Positions 17,958 through 25,165 of a DNA stretch of 34,177 bases are shown one piece after another. The notes below the pieces were generated by a model, which was not told the DNA's origin, ran no database searches, and saw only the letters and a program-made list of their open reading frames with translations. A program made the position numbers and the translations under genes. The stretch comes from Teichococcus coralli. Its GTDB lineage: Bacteria > Pseudomonadota > Alphaproteobacteria > Acetobacterales > Acetobacteraceae. The stretch covers positions 1-34,177 of the forward strand of contig NZ_SNVJ01000032.1 of the NCBI RefSeq assembly GCF_009829925.1. The letters are read 5' to 3'. Each line of letters opens with the position of its first letter. Positions within the stretch are counted from its first letter, which is position 1.

Positions 17958-18350
17958 CTAGGCGGCGGACCTCGGCGCAACCTCTACGCGGATGCGCGCC
18001 CCGGCCTCCTGCTCCGCGACTTCCAGCTCATGGGCCTTCTGCAGGTTGAGCCAAAAGGCCGGCGTGGTGCCGAAATGCCGGGCCAAGCGCAGCGCCGTCT
18101 CCGCCGTAACAGCGCGCCGCCCGCCGAGGATCGCCGTGATGCGGTTGGCCGGCACGCGCAGCGCGAGGGCCAGCGCATGCGCCGACAGACCCAGCGGCTC
18201 CAGGAATTCATGCCGCAGCACCTCGCCGGGATGGACCGGGCCCAGGCGCTCGCCGCTGTCCACCTCGGCCAGGTCCACGCGACCGGCATCGAGGTCGCTC
18301 CGGGAAATCGGCCCCGTGGTCTTCCCTCGGGACGTCACGCGTGTCGTCAT
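17958..18350 (-). CDS. higA: HigA-type antitoxin (XRE HTH)
   Basis: A 130-aa antitoxin-like protein. After a roughly 38-residue N-terminal extension comes the typical HigA/VapI core: GPVHPGEVLRHEFLEPLGLSAHALA, the HTH VPANRITAILGGRRAVTAETALRL, and ARHFGTTPAFWLNLQKAHELEVA. In this family it neutralises HigB and represses its own promoter. ATG 18350 is chosen because GAGGAGG lies 8 nt upstream; a TTG at 18365 overlapping higB is the longer alternative. It lies directly after higB in toxin-first order, which is characteristic of higBA. The pair sits inside the BREX cluster between pglW and pglX on the same strand. Confidence 0.9.
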   Translation of the reverse strand: MTTRVTSRGKTTGPISRSDLDAGRVDLAEVDSGERLGPVHPGEVLRHEFLEPLGLSAHALALALRVPANRITAILGGRRAVTAETALRLARHFGTTPAFWLNLQKAHELEVAEQEAGARIRVEVAPRSAA

Positions 18351-18361
18351 GGCGAGCCTCC

Positions 18362-18643
18362 TCAATGGTAGTCCACGATCTCGACCTCATGCGGGCCGTC
18401 ATCGCGCCAGACGAAGACCAAGCGCCACTGCCCGTTGATCCGGATGGAATGCTGGCCGGGGCGGTCGCCGCGCAGGGCCTCCAGCCGGTTGCCGGGCGGC
18501 ACGCGCAAATCGTCCAGCCGCTCCGCCGCATCCAGCATCGCCAGCTTGCGGCGCGCCGCCTGGGCCAGGTCCCGCGCCATGCCCCGAGGCAGGCCGCCCT
18601 GGAAGACGAGCGCAGTCGCCTTGTCGCCGAAGCTCCGGATCAC
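18362..18643 (-). CDS. higB: HigB-type (RelE/ParE superfamily) toxin
   Basis: A 93-aa protein. The C-terminal signature QWRLVFVWRDDGPHEVEIVDYH and the middle RKLAMLDAAERLDDLRVPPGNRLEALRGDR are typical of HigB, a ribosome-dependent mRNA endonuclease of the RelE fold. It starts with GTG 18643. There is no room for a Shine-Dalgarno, since a promoter -10 lies 6-11 bp upstream, which suggests a leaderless mRNA. It follows pglW by 42 bp and is followed by higA. It could act as an addiction module holding the BREX cluster in place, or as a back-up that kills cells when the operon is disturbed; both are inference. Confidence 0.9.
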   Translation of the reverse strand: MIRSFGDKATALVFQGGLPRGMARDLAQAARRKLAMLDAAERLDDLRVPPGNRLEALRGDRPGQHSIRINGQWRLVFVWRDDGPHEVEIVDYH

Positions 18644-18648
18644 ACTGA

Positions 18649-18677
18649 TACGTATCGCGTCATACGTGGAACATCAA
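18649..18677 (-). promoter_or_regulatory. higBA promoter with overlapping operator
   Basis: On the minus strand TTGATG (18672-18677) and TACGTA (18649-18654) are 17 bp apart, a good -35/-10 arrangement. The -10 lies within the perfect palindrome GATACGTATC (18647-18656), and ATACGT recurs at 18662-18667. The predicted start of transcription falls at or next to the higB GTG. Autorepression by HigA through these ATACGT sites is likely by analogy. Confidence 0.55.
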
Positions 18678-18685
18678 GCGTAATG

Positions 18686-21600
18686 TCATGCAGCGGAGCG
18701 GCCGCCGGCGCGATGGGCGTTGGCCAGCCAGGGACCCGTTAGCCGGGTCCAGTTCGCTGCGGAGATGACCGGCAGGATGGCGCCGTCGATCTCAGGACGC
18801 CCGGGCGTGGCCTGGGGGATGAGGAGCCAGAGGCTGGGCGGGCCGCCCGAGGCGCCAGAGGCCTGCGAGAACTCGTCCAGCATCGTCATCAGGTCGTAGC
18901 GGGCGATCAGGCCAGGGCGGGTCAGCAGTGCCGGCTGCCGGAGGGCGAGGACCTCCCTCGCCACGCGCGGCGCCGCCTCGGCGGCCAGGCGGAGCAGGTT
19001 TTTGAAGTCGGTGCTGTCGCGCGCGGCGGCGTCCGCCATAAGCGCCTTCGGCCAAGCGATGCGGCGTTCCTCGGCCCGGGTCCGCATGGCATGGAGCATC
19101 AGGCGCTCGAGGCTGACAACCTCCCGCGGGAAGCGGCGCAGGAGTTCGGCCTCGGCGTCGCGGGCGCGGCGGGGCTCGACGGTCAGCGCCAGGAACACGC
19201 CCTTCTCGGCCGCGAAGACGATCTTGCCCTCGATCCCCCGGGCGGCAAGGACGTCGGGGGTTGCCTCCTGCGCCGGGGCGAAGGTGGCGTGGCGGATCAG
19301 CGTCGCGGTGCCGCTGCCGCTGTCGGCAATGGAGCGGCTGTAATACCCGGTGTCGTTTGGGCCGACGTCTCGCCAGTCGACCTCGGCGCCCGCTTCCTCC
19401 AGCAGGGTATCCAGGTCAGGTCGGAGGGGCAGGTCCGCGGCCTCGGGGAAGCGGCCTCGGACGCGGGCGCGCAGTTCGGCTTCGCTGAGGGCGCGGATGT
19501 TGGCGAGCGTGCCGAGGGCGAGCTTCAGTGCCCCCAGCGCCTTCATGCCGCGCGGGTATAGCTCGCCACGCGCGGAGAGGGCAGCGCGGGCTGAGACGGC
19601 AATGGCGAGGCGCAGCCGGCGCTCTGCCGTCAGCGCGCTGGCGCCTTCCGGGACGGGGACGACGCCGAGCTCGTCGTCTACCCTACCGGGGCTCGGCAGC
19701 GGGGTCTCCGCGGCGAGCTTGTCCGCGGCGCGGCCGAGGCGCCGGGCGTACTCGGCATTCTCCGGTGATGCGGAGACGAGGACGGCCGAGGCTTCGGACC
19801 TCGCCTCGGCGTAGGAGGCAAAGCGGGTCGGCGTGACGGAGGCCTCGAGTTCGATGGCGGCGCGGATCGTCGCGCGCGCGCGACGCATGCGCTCCTTGTC
19901 GTCCTCCCTAACCGAGCCGCGGGAGCCGAGGAGCTGCACCGCGAGTTCGTCGACCGTGGCGACGCCCCCTGCCCTCTCGATCAGGGTGCTGAGCTCGCCC
20001 CGGACGGCGTTCAGGTCGGCGCTCTTGTGCCAGCGGGTCCTGGCCGCTTCGAGGGCTTCGGCCACGGCGCCGCGGGACGTGCCGACGGCGGCGGCCACCT
20101 GACCGGCACTAGCCCAGGATGCCGCGTCGTCGTCGATGCCAAGGTAGTAGGCGAGGATGCGGTCCTCGGGCCGGTCGTCACCGGCCGGGCGACGCGGGAG
20201 CAGCTGCTCCGCCAGACGATCCAAGGTGGCCCGGCCGCCATCATCCTCGGTGATGCCGCCGGGGACGAGGTCGCGGCGAAGTTCAGCGAGCCTCTTCGCC
20301 CGCTCGCGGATCTCCTTCCGGATGCGGTCGCCGACGCCCGTGAGATAGCGGAACTGGAGACGAGGCACGCCGAGGAGCTGGTGGACGGTATGGATGCCCA
20401 TCTGGTCCAGCACCGCACGCGCCTCGACCCCGTAGCCGACCTCGGCGATGCTGCTGGTCCGATCCAGGCGAGGGGCGATTACCTCAATGCTGTCGGCCGC
20501 GGCGGCCGCACGATCCATCGGGGAGAAGGCCGCTCGCCAGGCCCGCAGCATCTCCTCCGCGTTCCCGAATCGCTCGGTTGGGTCGCGGCGCAAGGCACGC
20601 CGGAAGAAGGCCTCCAGGCCGTCGCGCAAGGCCGGGTCGAAGCGGTCGGCGGCGATTGTCGCTTCGTCCTCGATGAAGCGCGCCTCGGTCAACCCGTCCC
20701 CGAAGGTGGGCGGCGTGCCGACCAGCATCTCGTGGAGCGTGATCGCCGCGGCGTAGCGCTCGGCGTGCAGGTCCCAGCGCGGCGGGCGGCGATCAACGAG
20801 GAACGGGTCGAGGTAGGGCCTGGTGCCGGCCGTGACGTTCTCCAGCGGCGCCCGCGACAGGGAGAAGTCGAAGAGGACGAGCCGGTAGGCTCCGGTCGCC
20901 GCGGCCTTCGCGATGCCGATGTTGTCCGGCTTGACGTCGCGGTGGGCGACACCGTCCTGCTCGAGGTACTCGACGGCCGAGAGGAGGTGCTCGCCGAAGC
21001 GCCGCATGAGGTCAAGCGAAAGTGGATCGCCGCCGCGGATCCACTGGGCGAGCGTGCGATCGCCGGCACGCTCCATGAGGATGGCCGGCCGCCCAGCGAT
21101 GGTGGCGTCGGCGACGAACCTGACGATGTTGGGGTGACGGAGGGGGCGCAGGACGTCGGCTTCGGCCCGGATGCGATCGGCGCGCGCATCGTCGAGCGCA
21201 ACCTTCAGGACGAACTCCTCGCCAGTGGCCTCCTGCTCGACCAGGAAGGCGTATGCGCTGCCGCCCTGCCCAAGCCGTCGCTTGATCACGAGGCCGCCTT
21301 CCAGGCGGTCGCCGGGCGCTGCCGTCGCGGGATCCGTGACAAACGCCGGCGCGGGTTCCTGCGGTGCGGCCTCCCGCTCCGCTTCCGCCAAGTACTCGAG
21401 AAACTCGCGTGCATCGCGCGGCCTGTCGCGCACCACAGGAGTGGTGGCGGCCCGCACCATCTCCTCGAGCCAGCGCCCGACGCCGTTCATGACGCCGGAC
21501 AGGAGCAGGCCGTTCCCCTCCCGAAGCTTGGCCGGAAGCTCCAGCGGGCTTGCCGCCGGCGGTCGGCCGGAGAGGAGGTGATACGCGATCGCCCCGAGCG

Positions 21601-22849
21601 AGAAGACGTCGGCCTGAGCGGCGCCGGCGTCCGCAGCCGTCGCGGCCTCGGGCGCGAGATAGATCTTTGAGGGGTCGGTGATGTGGTCTTCGACGTGCAG
21701 GGTCCCGGCCGTCATCATGGCGCCCGCGGTGCTTCCCTCGGCCCGGCTGGCGACCTGCCAATTGGTGACCTGAAGCCGAGGGGAAGCGCCGTCGGCATCC
21801 CGGACGAGGACGCTCTGCGGCGCGAGGCCGCGGTGGTAAAGCCGCCTCCCGTGCGCATAGGCCATTGCCTCGCCCAATTGCCGGACGAGGTCCAGCCGCT
21901 CAACGAGCGGCAGCCTTGCTAGACGCTGAGACATGAAGCGATCCAGGCGGAGCGCGTCCGGATCGTACTCGAACACAAGCGCCGGTCCGAGCTCGGCCTC
22001 GCGGTAGTCGAGGACGCGCTGGATGCCCTGGTGCTCCAGCCCCTCCAGGACGCGGGACTCGCGTTGGGCGGTGCGGGCGAGGCGGTCCCGTGCCTCCGGC
22101 GTGGTGGCGCGGGCGTAGGGATAGACGCGCACCCGGCGCTTAACGCCCGTGGCCGCGTGACGCGCGGCGAAGTCCTGCCAGTTTTCGCCCTCGCCGAGGA
22201 GCTGGTGAAGTTCGTAGTCGCCGACCCTGCGTCCGCGTCCCGGCGGCCGCACGCCGGCCTGTTCCAAAGCTCTGACGATCTGCCGCGCAGCCGCCGCATC
22301 GACCGCCCCTCGCCGGCCGAAGCCGAGCTCATCCGAGCGTAGCAGAGTGCCTATGGCGCCGAGGTCATCGGGCTGGCCCGGATCGCCTCGCAGGACGACC
22401 CGCTTCGCCGTGCCGGGGTCCAGAGCTGGGCGTTGGCTCACCTTGGAGAGAAAGATCAGCGGCTCCACCCAAGGCGTAATGCGGGCACCGCTGCGGCCGC
22501 TGAGCGCCTCCTGCCGGCGCAGGACAGAAGCGAGGCGTTTGGCCTTCCGGTTGGCGAGTGGGAGAGGGTTGTCGGTGGTGACCTCCCTTCCCTCGGTCCG
22601 CCACGTCCAGCTGTATGCATCGCCGCGGACGGTTCCGGGCCGTGATTTCGCTTCGACAAGGATCAGGCCGGCTGGTGTAAGGACCAGGGCGTCGACTTCG
22701 TTGACCCGCCCCTCATCGTCGATGAACTCGAAATTCGACCATGCGCGCCAGGGCTCGTGGTCAGGCAGGTGGTCGCGAAGGAAGTCGAGCGCCTCCCGCT
22801 CCCACTCGAAGGCCGACTGGCTGACGGCGGTCCACCGAGGAGCCCGCAT
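18686..22849 (-). CDS. pglW: BREX-2 NERD-kinase protein PglW
   Basis: A 1387-aa multidomain protein. Residues about 14-115 are a NERD nuclease-like domain with an intact-looking core (NEVDALVL, then LVEAKS). Residues about 212-485 are kinase-like but degenerate: HRG replaces HRD and the DFG is missing, so this is a pseudokinase. Residues about 520-775 are a complete Ser/Thr kinase: GQGGSA loop 527-532, Lys 549, HRDVKPDN 636-643, and DFS in place of DFG (661-663). A helix-hairpin-helix-like segment follows (VPRLQFRYLTGVGDRIRKEI), then winged-helix-like repeats. PglW is the signalling kinase of Pgl/BREX-2. It is first in the cluster, with a promoter in the divergent region at 22850-23198. Confidence 0.93.
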   Translation of the reverse strand: MRAPRWTAVSQSAFEWEREALDFLRDHLPDHEPWRAWSNFEFIDDEGRVNEVDALVLTPAGLILVEAKSRPGTVRGDAYSWTWRTEGREVTTDNPLPLANRKAKRLASVLRRQEALSGRSGARITPWVEPLIFLSKVSQRPALDPGTAKRVVLRGDPGQPDDLGAIGTLLRSDELGFGRRGAVDAAAARQIVRALEQAGVRPPGRGRRVGDYELHQLLGEGENWQDFAARHAATGVKRRVRVYPYARATTPEARDRLARTAQRESRVLEGLEHQGIQRVLDYREAELGPALVFEYDPDALRLDRFMSQRLARLPLVERLDLVRQLGEAMAYAHGRRLYHRGLAPQSVLVRDADGASPRLQVTNWQVASRAEGSTAGAMMTAGTLHVEDHITDPSKIYLAPEAATAADAGAAQADVFSLGAIAYHLLSGRPPAASPLELPAKLREGNGLLLSGVMNGVGRWLEEMVRAATTPVVRDRPRDAREFLEYLAEAEREAAPQEPAPAFVTDPATAAPGDRLEGGLVIKRRLGQGGSAYAFLVEQEATGEEFVLKVALDDARADRIRAEADVLRPLRHPNIVRFVADATIAGRPAILMERAGDRTLAQWIRGGDPLSLDLMRRFGEHLLSAVEYLEQDGVAHRDVKPDNIGIAKAAATGAYRLVLFDFSLSRAPLENVTAGTRPYLDPFLVDRRPPRWDLHAERYAAAITLHEMLVGTPPTFGDGLTEARFIEDEATIAADRFDPALRDGLEAFFRRALRRDPTERFGNAEEMLRAWRAAFSPMDRAAAAADSIEVIAPRLDRTSSIAEVGYGVEARAVLDQMGIHTVHQLLGVPRLQFRYLTGVGDRIRKEIRERAKRLAELRRDLVPGGITEDDGGRATLDRLAEQLLPRRPAGDDRPEDRILAYYLGIDDDAASWASAGQVAAAVGTSRGAVAEALEAARTRWHKSADLNAVRGELSTLIERAGGVATVDELAVQLLGSRGSVREDDKERMRRARATIRAAIELEASVTPTRFASYAEARSEASAVLVSASPENAEYARRLGRAADKLAAETPLPSPGRVDDELGVVPVPEGASALTAERRLRLAIAVSARAALSARGELYPRGMKALGALKLALGTLANIRALSEAELRARVRGRFPEAADLPLRPDLDTLLEEAGAEVDWRDVGPNDTGYYSRSIADSGSGTATLIRHATFAPAQEATPDVLAARGIEGKIVFAAEKGVFLALTVEPRRARDAEAELLRRFPREVVSLERLMLHAMRTRAEERRIAWPKALMADAAARDSTDFKNLLRLAAEAAPRVAREVLALRQPALLTRPGLIARYDLMTMLDEFSQASGASGGPPSLWLLIPQATPGRPEIDGAILPVISAANWTRLTGPWLANAHRAGGRSAA

Positions 22850-23198
22850 GTTCGTCTATCATCCCCAGGCAAGTATACGCAGCCGATCTTACCGGAGCGC
22901 GAGGTTTTGGCTAACCCTTGTAGGGGGGGAGACTGTGCCGGTCGATCAGGGGCAGCGTCCTGTTGGACCAGCCGGAGTAGTTAAAATTCCGGCACGCGCA
23001 GCATGTTGGTAAGGCCCATTGACCAGGAATGCCGGCTTTCCGTCGGGTCAGCCATGATCCGCCGGCAATGGGAGCGTCCCAGAAGCAGTCCGTGCCTCGA
23101 CGCTATCCTCGCGATGACCATGCCATCCTGCACCAAGAAGCTCTGCCGCTAGCGCGGCTATTAATAGGAACTTATGGTGCATGTGAAACAGTTGGCCC
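22850..23198. other. Divergent intergenic region between pglW and the unknown operon
   Basis: About 350 bp without a supported gene. It must hold the pglW promoter (minus) and that of the 23199 operon (plus). Near its right end AGGA lies 4-5 nt before an ATG at 23174 in another frame (MVHVKQLARV), which may be a short leader ORF rather than the real gene start. No tRNA, terminator or transposon end is seen. Confidence 0.5.
22872..22877 (-). promoter_or_regulatory. Candidate -10 element for pglW
   Basis: TATACT on the minus strand, 22 bp before the pglW ATG, within GTATAC, a core shared with the palindrome at 1489-1498. A GGGGAT 11 nt before the ATG may be the ribosome site. No convincing -35 is present, so an activator may be needed. 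Confidence 0.35.
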
Positions 23199-24164
23199 GT
23201 GTCACGCATGCACGACACCATTCCTCTCCCCGGCCAGGACGCCGCAGACGCCCCTGTCCTCTTCGGCTCGCTGCGGGAGACCCTGTCCGGACACCGGGAC
23301 GCCGTGCTGGCGATCCTGAGGCACGTTCCCGCCGTCGTGGAGGCGGCGCAGCAGATGCTCCCTGGAGACACCTACCGCGTCCTGGTCAGCCAAGAGCACC
23401 TGCACCTCCTGAAGGAGGGCACGGACGGCATCACCAAGCCCTGGCTGAAGGACGCGTCCGGACGGTTCGTCGAGAACGTCGACCTCGTCCGTGTGGGGCC
23501 GGACGTCGCAGGGGCGCTGTCCGGCCTGGCCGTGCAGGCGGCCCTCGCCCAGATCAACGCCAAGCTCGGCGAGATCTCCAGGGGCGTCGAGAACCTGATA
23601 GGCTTGGTTCGGGAGGTGAACCGGGGGCGCGTGGCCGGTGCCATCGACGCAATTGGTCCGGCCCGCGCGCTGCGCGATCCGGTCGAGCGGCGGCGGGAGA
23701 TGCTCTCGCGGTGCGGGGCCCTGGCCCTGGAGCTGGGCGGGCTGGCAGGCCAGATGAAGCAGGATGTGGCGATGATGCCGCCGGAGCAGACGGGTTTCTG
23801 GGACGGGTGGTGGGGAAGCCGGATCAAGGAGGCGACGGGCACCGCTGGGGCTGTCCGAAAGGACCTCGTCGCGCTGGCCGAAGGAATGCGTGTCCTGCTG
23901 GGCGCCTACTGCGAGCTGGGCGAGTTCCCCGCCGCAGAGACGACTTTTAGGTCCCTCGAAGCGCGCTTCCGCGAGGCCGACCTAGAGAGCGCCGCCGCGC
24001 GGGCGAGGCTCGTGCCCTATGACAAAAGCGGCGGGGGACTTGAGCAGGTGCTGGAGCGGTACGCCACGAACATCCCAGCGCTCGGGGAGCGCGTGCGCCT
24101 GCTCGCGTCCGGGAATGCCCCCAAGCTCGAACTCACCTTCACCAAAGAGGAGATGCTCGCATGA
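23199..24164 (+). CDS. Unrecognised 321-aa helical protein, first gene of a two-gene operon
   Basis: Coding is supported by codon use and by its coupling to the next gene. Residues about 40-100 look mixed alpha/beta (DTYRVLVSQEHLHLLKEGT, then a variable loop and VENVDLVRVG). Residues about 104-150 form a long amphipathic helix (LSGLAVQAALAQINAKLGEI, then RGVENLIGLVREV), and the rest to the C-terminus is predominantly helical. There is no signal peptide or membrane segment. The layout is reminiscent of a widespread, uncharacterised class of proteins with a central AxxQINxxLxEI helix, but I cannot name a family. Start: GTG 23199; ATG 23208 is equally possible, and neither has a clear ribosome site. 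Its stop overlaps the next start (ATGA). It lies between BREX and Zorya. Confidence 0.75.
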   Translation: MSRMHDTIPLPGQDAADAPVLFGSLRETLSGHRDAVLAILRHVPAVVEAAQQMLPGDTYRVLVSQEHLHLLKEGTDGITKPWLKDASGRFVENVDLVRVGPDVAGALSGLAVQAALAQINAKLGEISRGVENLIGLVREVNRGRVAGAIDAIGPARALRDPVERRREMLSRCGALALELGGLAGQMKQDVAMMPPEQTGFWDGWWGSRIKEATGTAGAVRKDLVALAEGMRVLLGAYCELGEFPAAETTFRSLEARFREADLESAAARARLVPYDKSGGGLEQVLERYATNIPALGERVRLLASGNAPKLELTFTKEEMLA

Positions 24165-24364
24165 CCAGCGACAGCAGCGGAGCACAAACGATTTGCGGAT
24201 GCGGGCGCCCGCTAAAGCCCGAGGAGGCAATGTGCCCGCACTGCACGCAGGACAAGTCGTCCTTCTGGAAGCAGATCGGGTCGGCGGTGGCAGCCGCAAC
24301 GCCGTTCGTCATCGGGGGCATCCTCTTCATCGTCTCGAAGGGGAAGATCAAGCCGAGCGCCTGA
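24161..24364 (+). CDS. 67-aa zinc-ribbon, single-pass membrane protein
   Basis: Residues 12, 14, 25 and 28 give a CxC-x10-CxxC zinc ribbon (ICGCGRPLKPEEAMCPHC), followed by a linker and one transmembrane helix (about 40-59, GSAVAAATPFVIGGILFIVS) and a short lysine-containing tail. The positive-inside rule suggests a cytoplasmic C-terminal tail, leaving the orientation of the ribbon uncertain. ATG 24161 overlaps the stop of the 321-aa gene by 4 bp, so the two are coupled and probably act together, for example as a membrane anchor for the helical partner. No function is known to me. Confidence 0.75.
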   Translation: MTSDSSGAQTICGCGRPLKPEEAMCPHCTQDKSSFWKQIGSAVAAATPFVIGGILFIVSKGKIKPSA

Positions 24365-24367
24365 CAG

Positions 24368-24397
24368 GCGCCCCAGCCGACCGCGGCCGCGGGGCGC
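24368..24397 (+). terminator. GC-rich hairpin after the two-gene operon
   Basis: GCGCCCC (24368-24374) pairs with GGGGCGC (24391-24397), 4 bp after the stop of the zinc-ribbon gene. No T-run follows, so it is a weak or Rho-assisted terminator at best. The rest of the gap to 24578 shows nothing recognisable. Confidence 0.35.
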
Positions 24398-24578
24398 GTC
24401 ACACTATGATGGCGCCGATTGCCTGCGGAACTGAATGCGCCCGGTCAGGCCGCACTGCTCCAACGTGTCCAGATTGCGCTTTGTCCGGTGCTGGTCGGCA
24501 CCTCGTTAAAGCGCAGGACAACCTCTCGACGGCACCGGCCTGCCTGCGCTGTCCGCAGTAGAATCGACAGGTTCCGCA

Positions 24579-25022
24579 TCAGAAGACCCGTACGGCTTCA
24601 CGCTCGACCTGGTCTCGAGCCGGCTCACGCAGGACCCCCCACTCCGCCAGGTTGACCGAACCGCCGACCGTTTCTGAGAGAGCGGCCCGCAGGCTGGTCA
24701 AGCCTGCTAACGAATTCGGCGCCCCTGGCGCGAACTCGACGATCAGGTCGATGCTGCTGCCAGGCCGCGCCTCGCCGCGAGGGGCGGAGCCGACGATCCA
24801 GAGGCTCTCGATGCCGCGCTGCCGGAGAATCAGCTCCTGCGCACGGAGCCGTGCCAGCATCTCGGGCAGGGTAGGGGAGCGGCAGTCCAGCTCTGCCAAG
24901 AAACGTTCGACAAGGCTGCCGACTAGATCTTGCACCGACAGGCCGCGGGCCGCGGCGGCGGCCTTGATGCGGTTGCGGATTTCCGGCGGCAGCCGGACCG
25001 AGAGGAAGGCGGCACGCTCCAT
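24579..25022 (-). CDS. Ribbon-helix-helix / MNT nucleotidyltransferase-fold fusion
   Basis: A 147-aa protein from ATG 25022 (a TTG at 25055 is possible). Residues 5-45 resemble a ribbon-helix-helix DNA-binding domain (FLSVRLPPEIRNRIKAAAAA, then SVQDLVGSLV). Residues about 52-147 match the MNT fold: GSAPRGEARPGSSIDLIVEF in place of the usual GSxARG...SDxDL, then GSVNLAEWGVL in place of VDLVE, and the typical tail REAVRVF. Ser 90 and Asn 124 replace two of the three metal-binding aspartates; only Asp 92 remains. Catalysis is therefore doubtful. MNT proteins usually pair with a HEPN toxin, but none lies next to it. It is minus strand between plus-strand operons. Confidence 0.75.
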   Translation of the reverse strand: MERAAFLSVRLPPEIRNRIKAAAAARGLSVQDLVGSLVERFLAELDCRSPTLPEMLARLRAQELILRQRGIESLWIVGSAPRGEARPGSSIDLIVEFAPGAPNSLAGLTSLRAALSETVGGSVNLAEWGVLREPARDQVEREAVRVF

Positions 25023-25041
25023 GTCGAGAACACCCACAAGC

Positions 25042-25051
25042 GCACATGTGC
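25042..25051. promoter_or_regulatory. Palindrome GCACATGTGC upstream of the RHH-MNT gene
   Basis: A perfect 10-bp palindrome 20 bp before the ATG at 25022, a sensible position for an autoregulatory site of the ribbon-helix-helix domain. Binding is inferred only from its position. Confidence 0.3.
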
Positions 25052-25121
25052 ACAATCTGCTTGAGCTTAACCTAACTCAGTGAATAGAATAGCGAGCATT
25101 ATTAACAAAATAAATCAACCT

Positions 25122-25151
25122 TTGGTTGTAAGCAGCCAGGGCTGATATGTT
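25122..25151 (+). promoter_or_regulatory. Putative zorA promoter
   Basis: TTGGTT (25122-25127) and TATGTT (25146-25151) are 18 bp apart, 15 bp before the zorA ATG, in the only AT-rich stretch nearby (25083-25130). A small dyad, CAACC/GGTTG, overlaps the -35. The ribosome binding site is weak. Confidence 0.4.
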
Positions 25152-25165
25152 TCGGGCGCAGCAGA

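Noticed and set aside
20027..21670. 547-aa plus-strand open frame opposite pglW
   Set aside because: Antisense to the kinase domains, no motif, low-complexity Arg/Asp/Gly content.
23174..23950. 258-aa plus-strand frame with a good AGGA before its ATG
   Set aside because: Beyond its first codons it is an Arg/Gly-rich shadow of the 321-aa gene; at most the start could be a short leader peptide.
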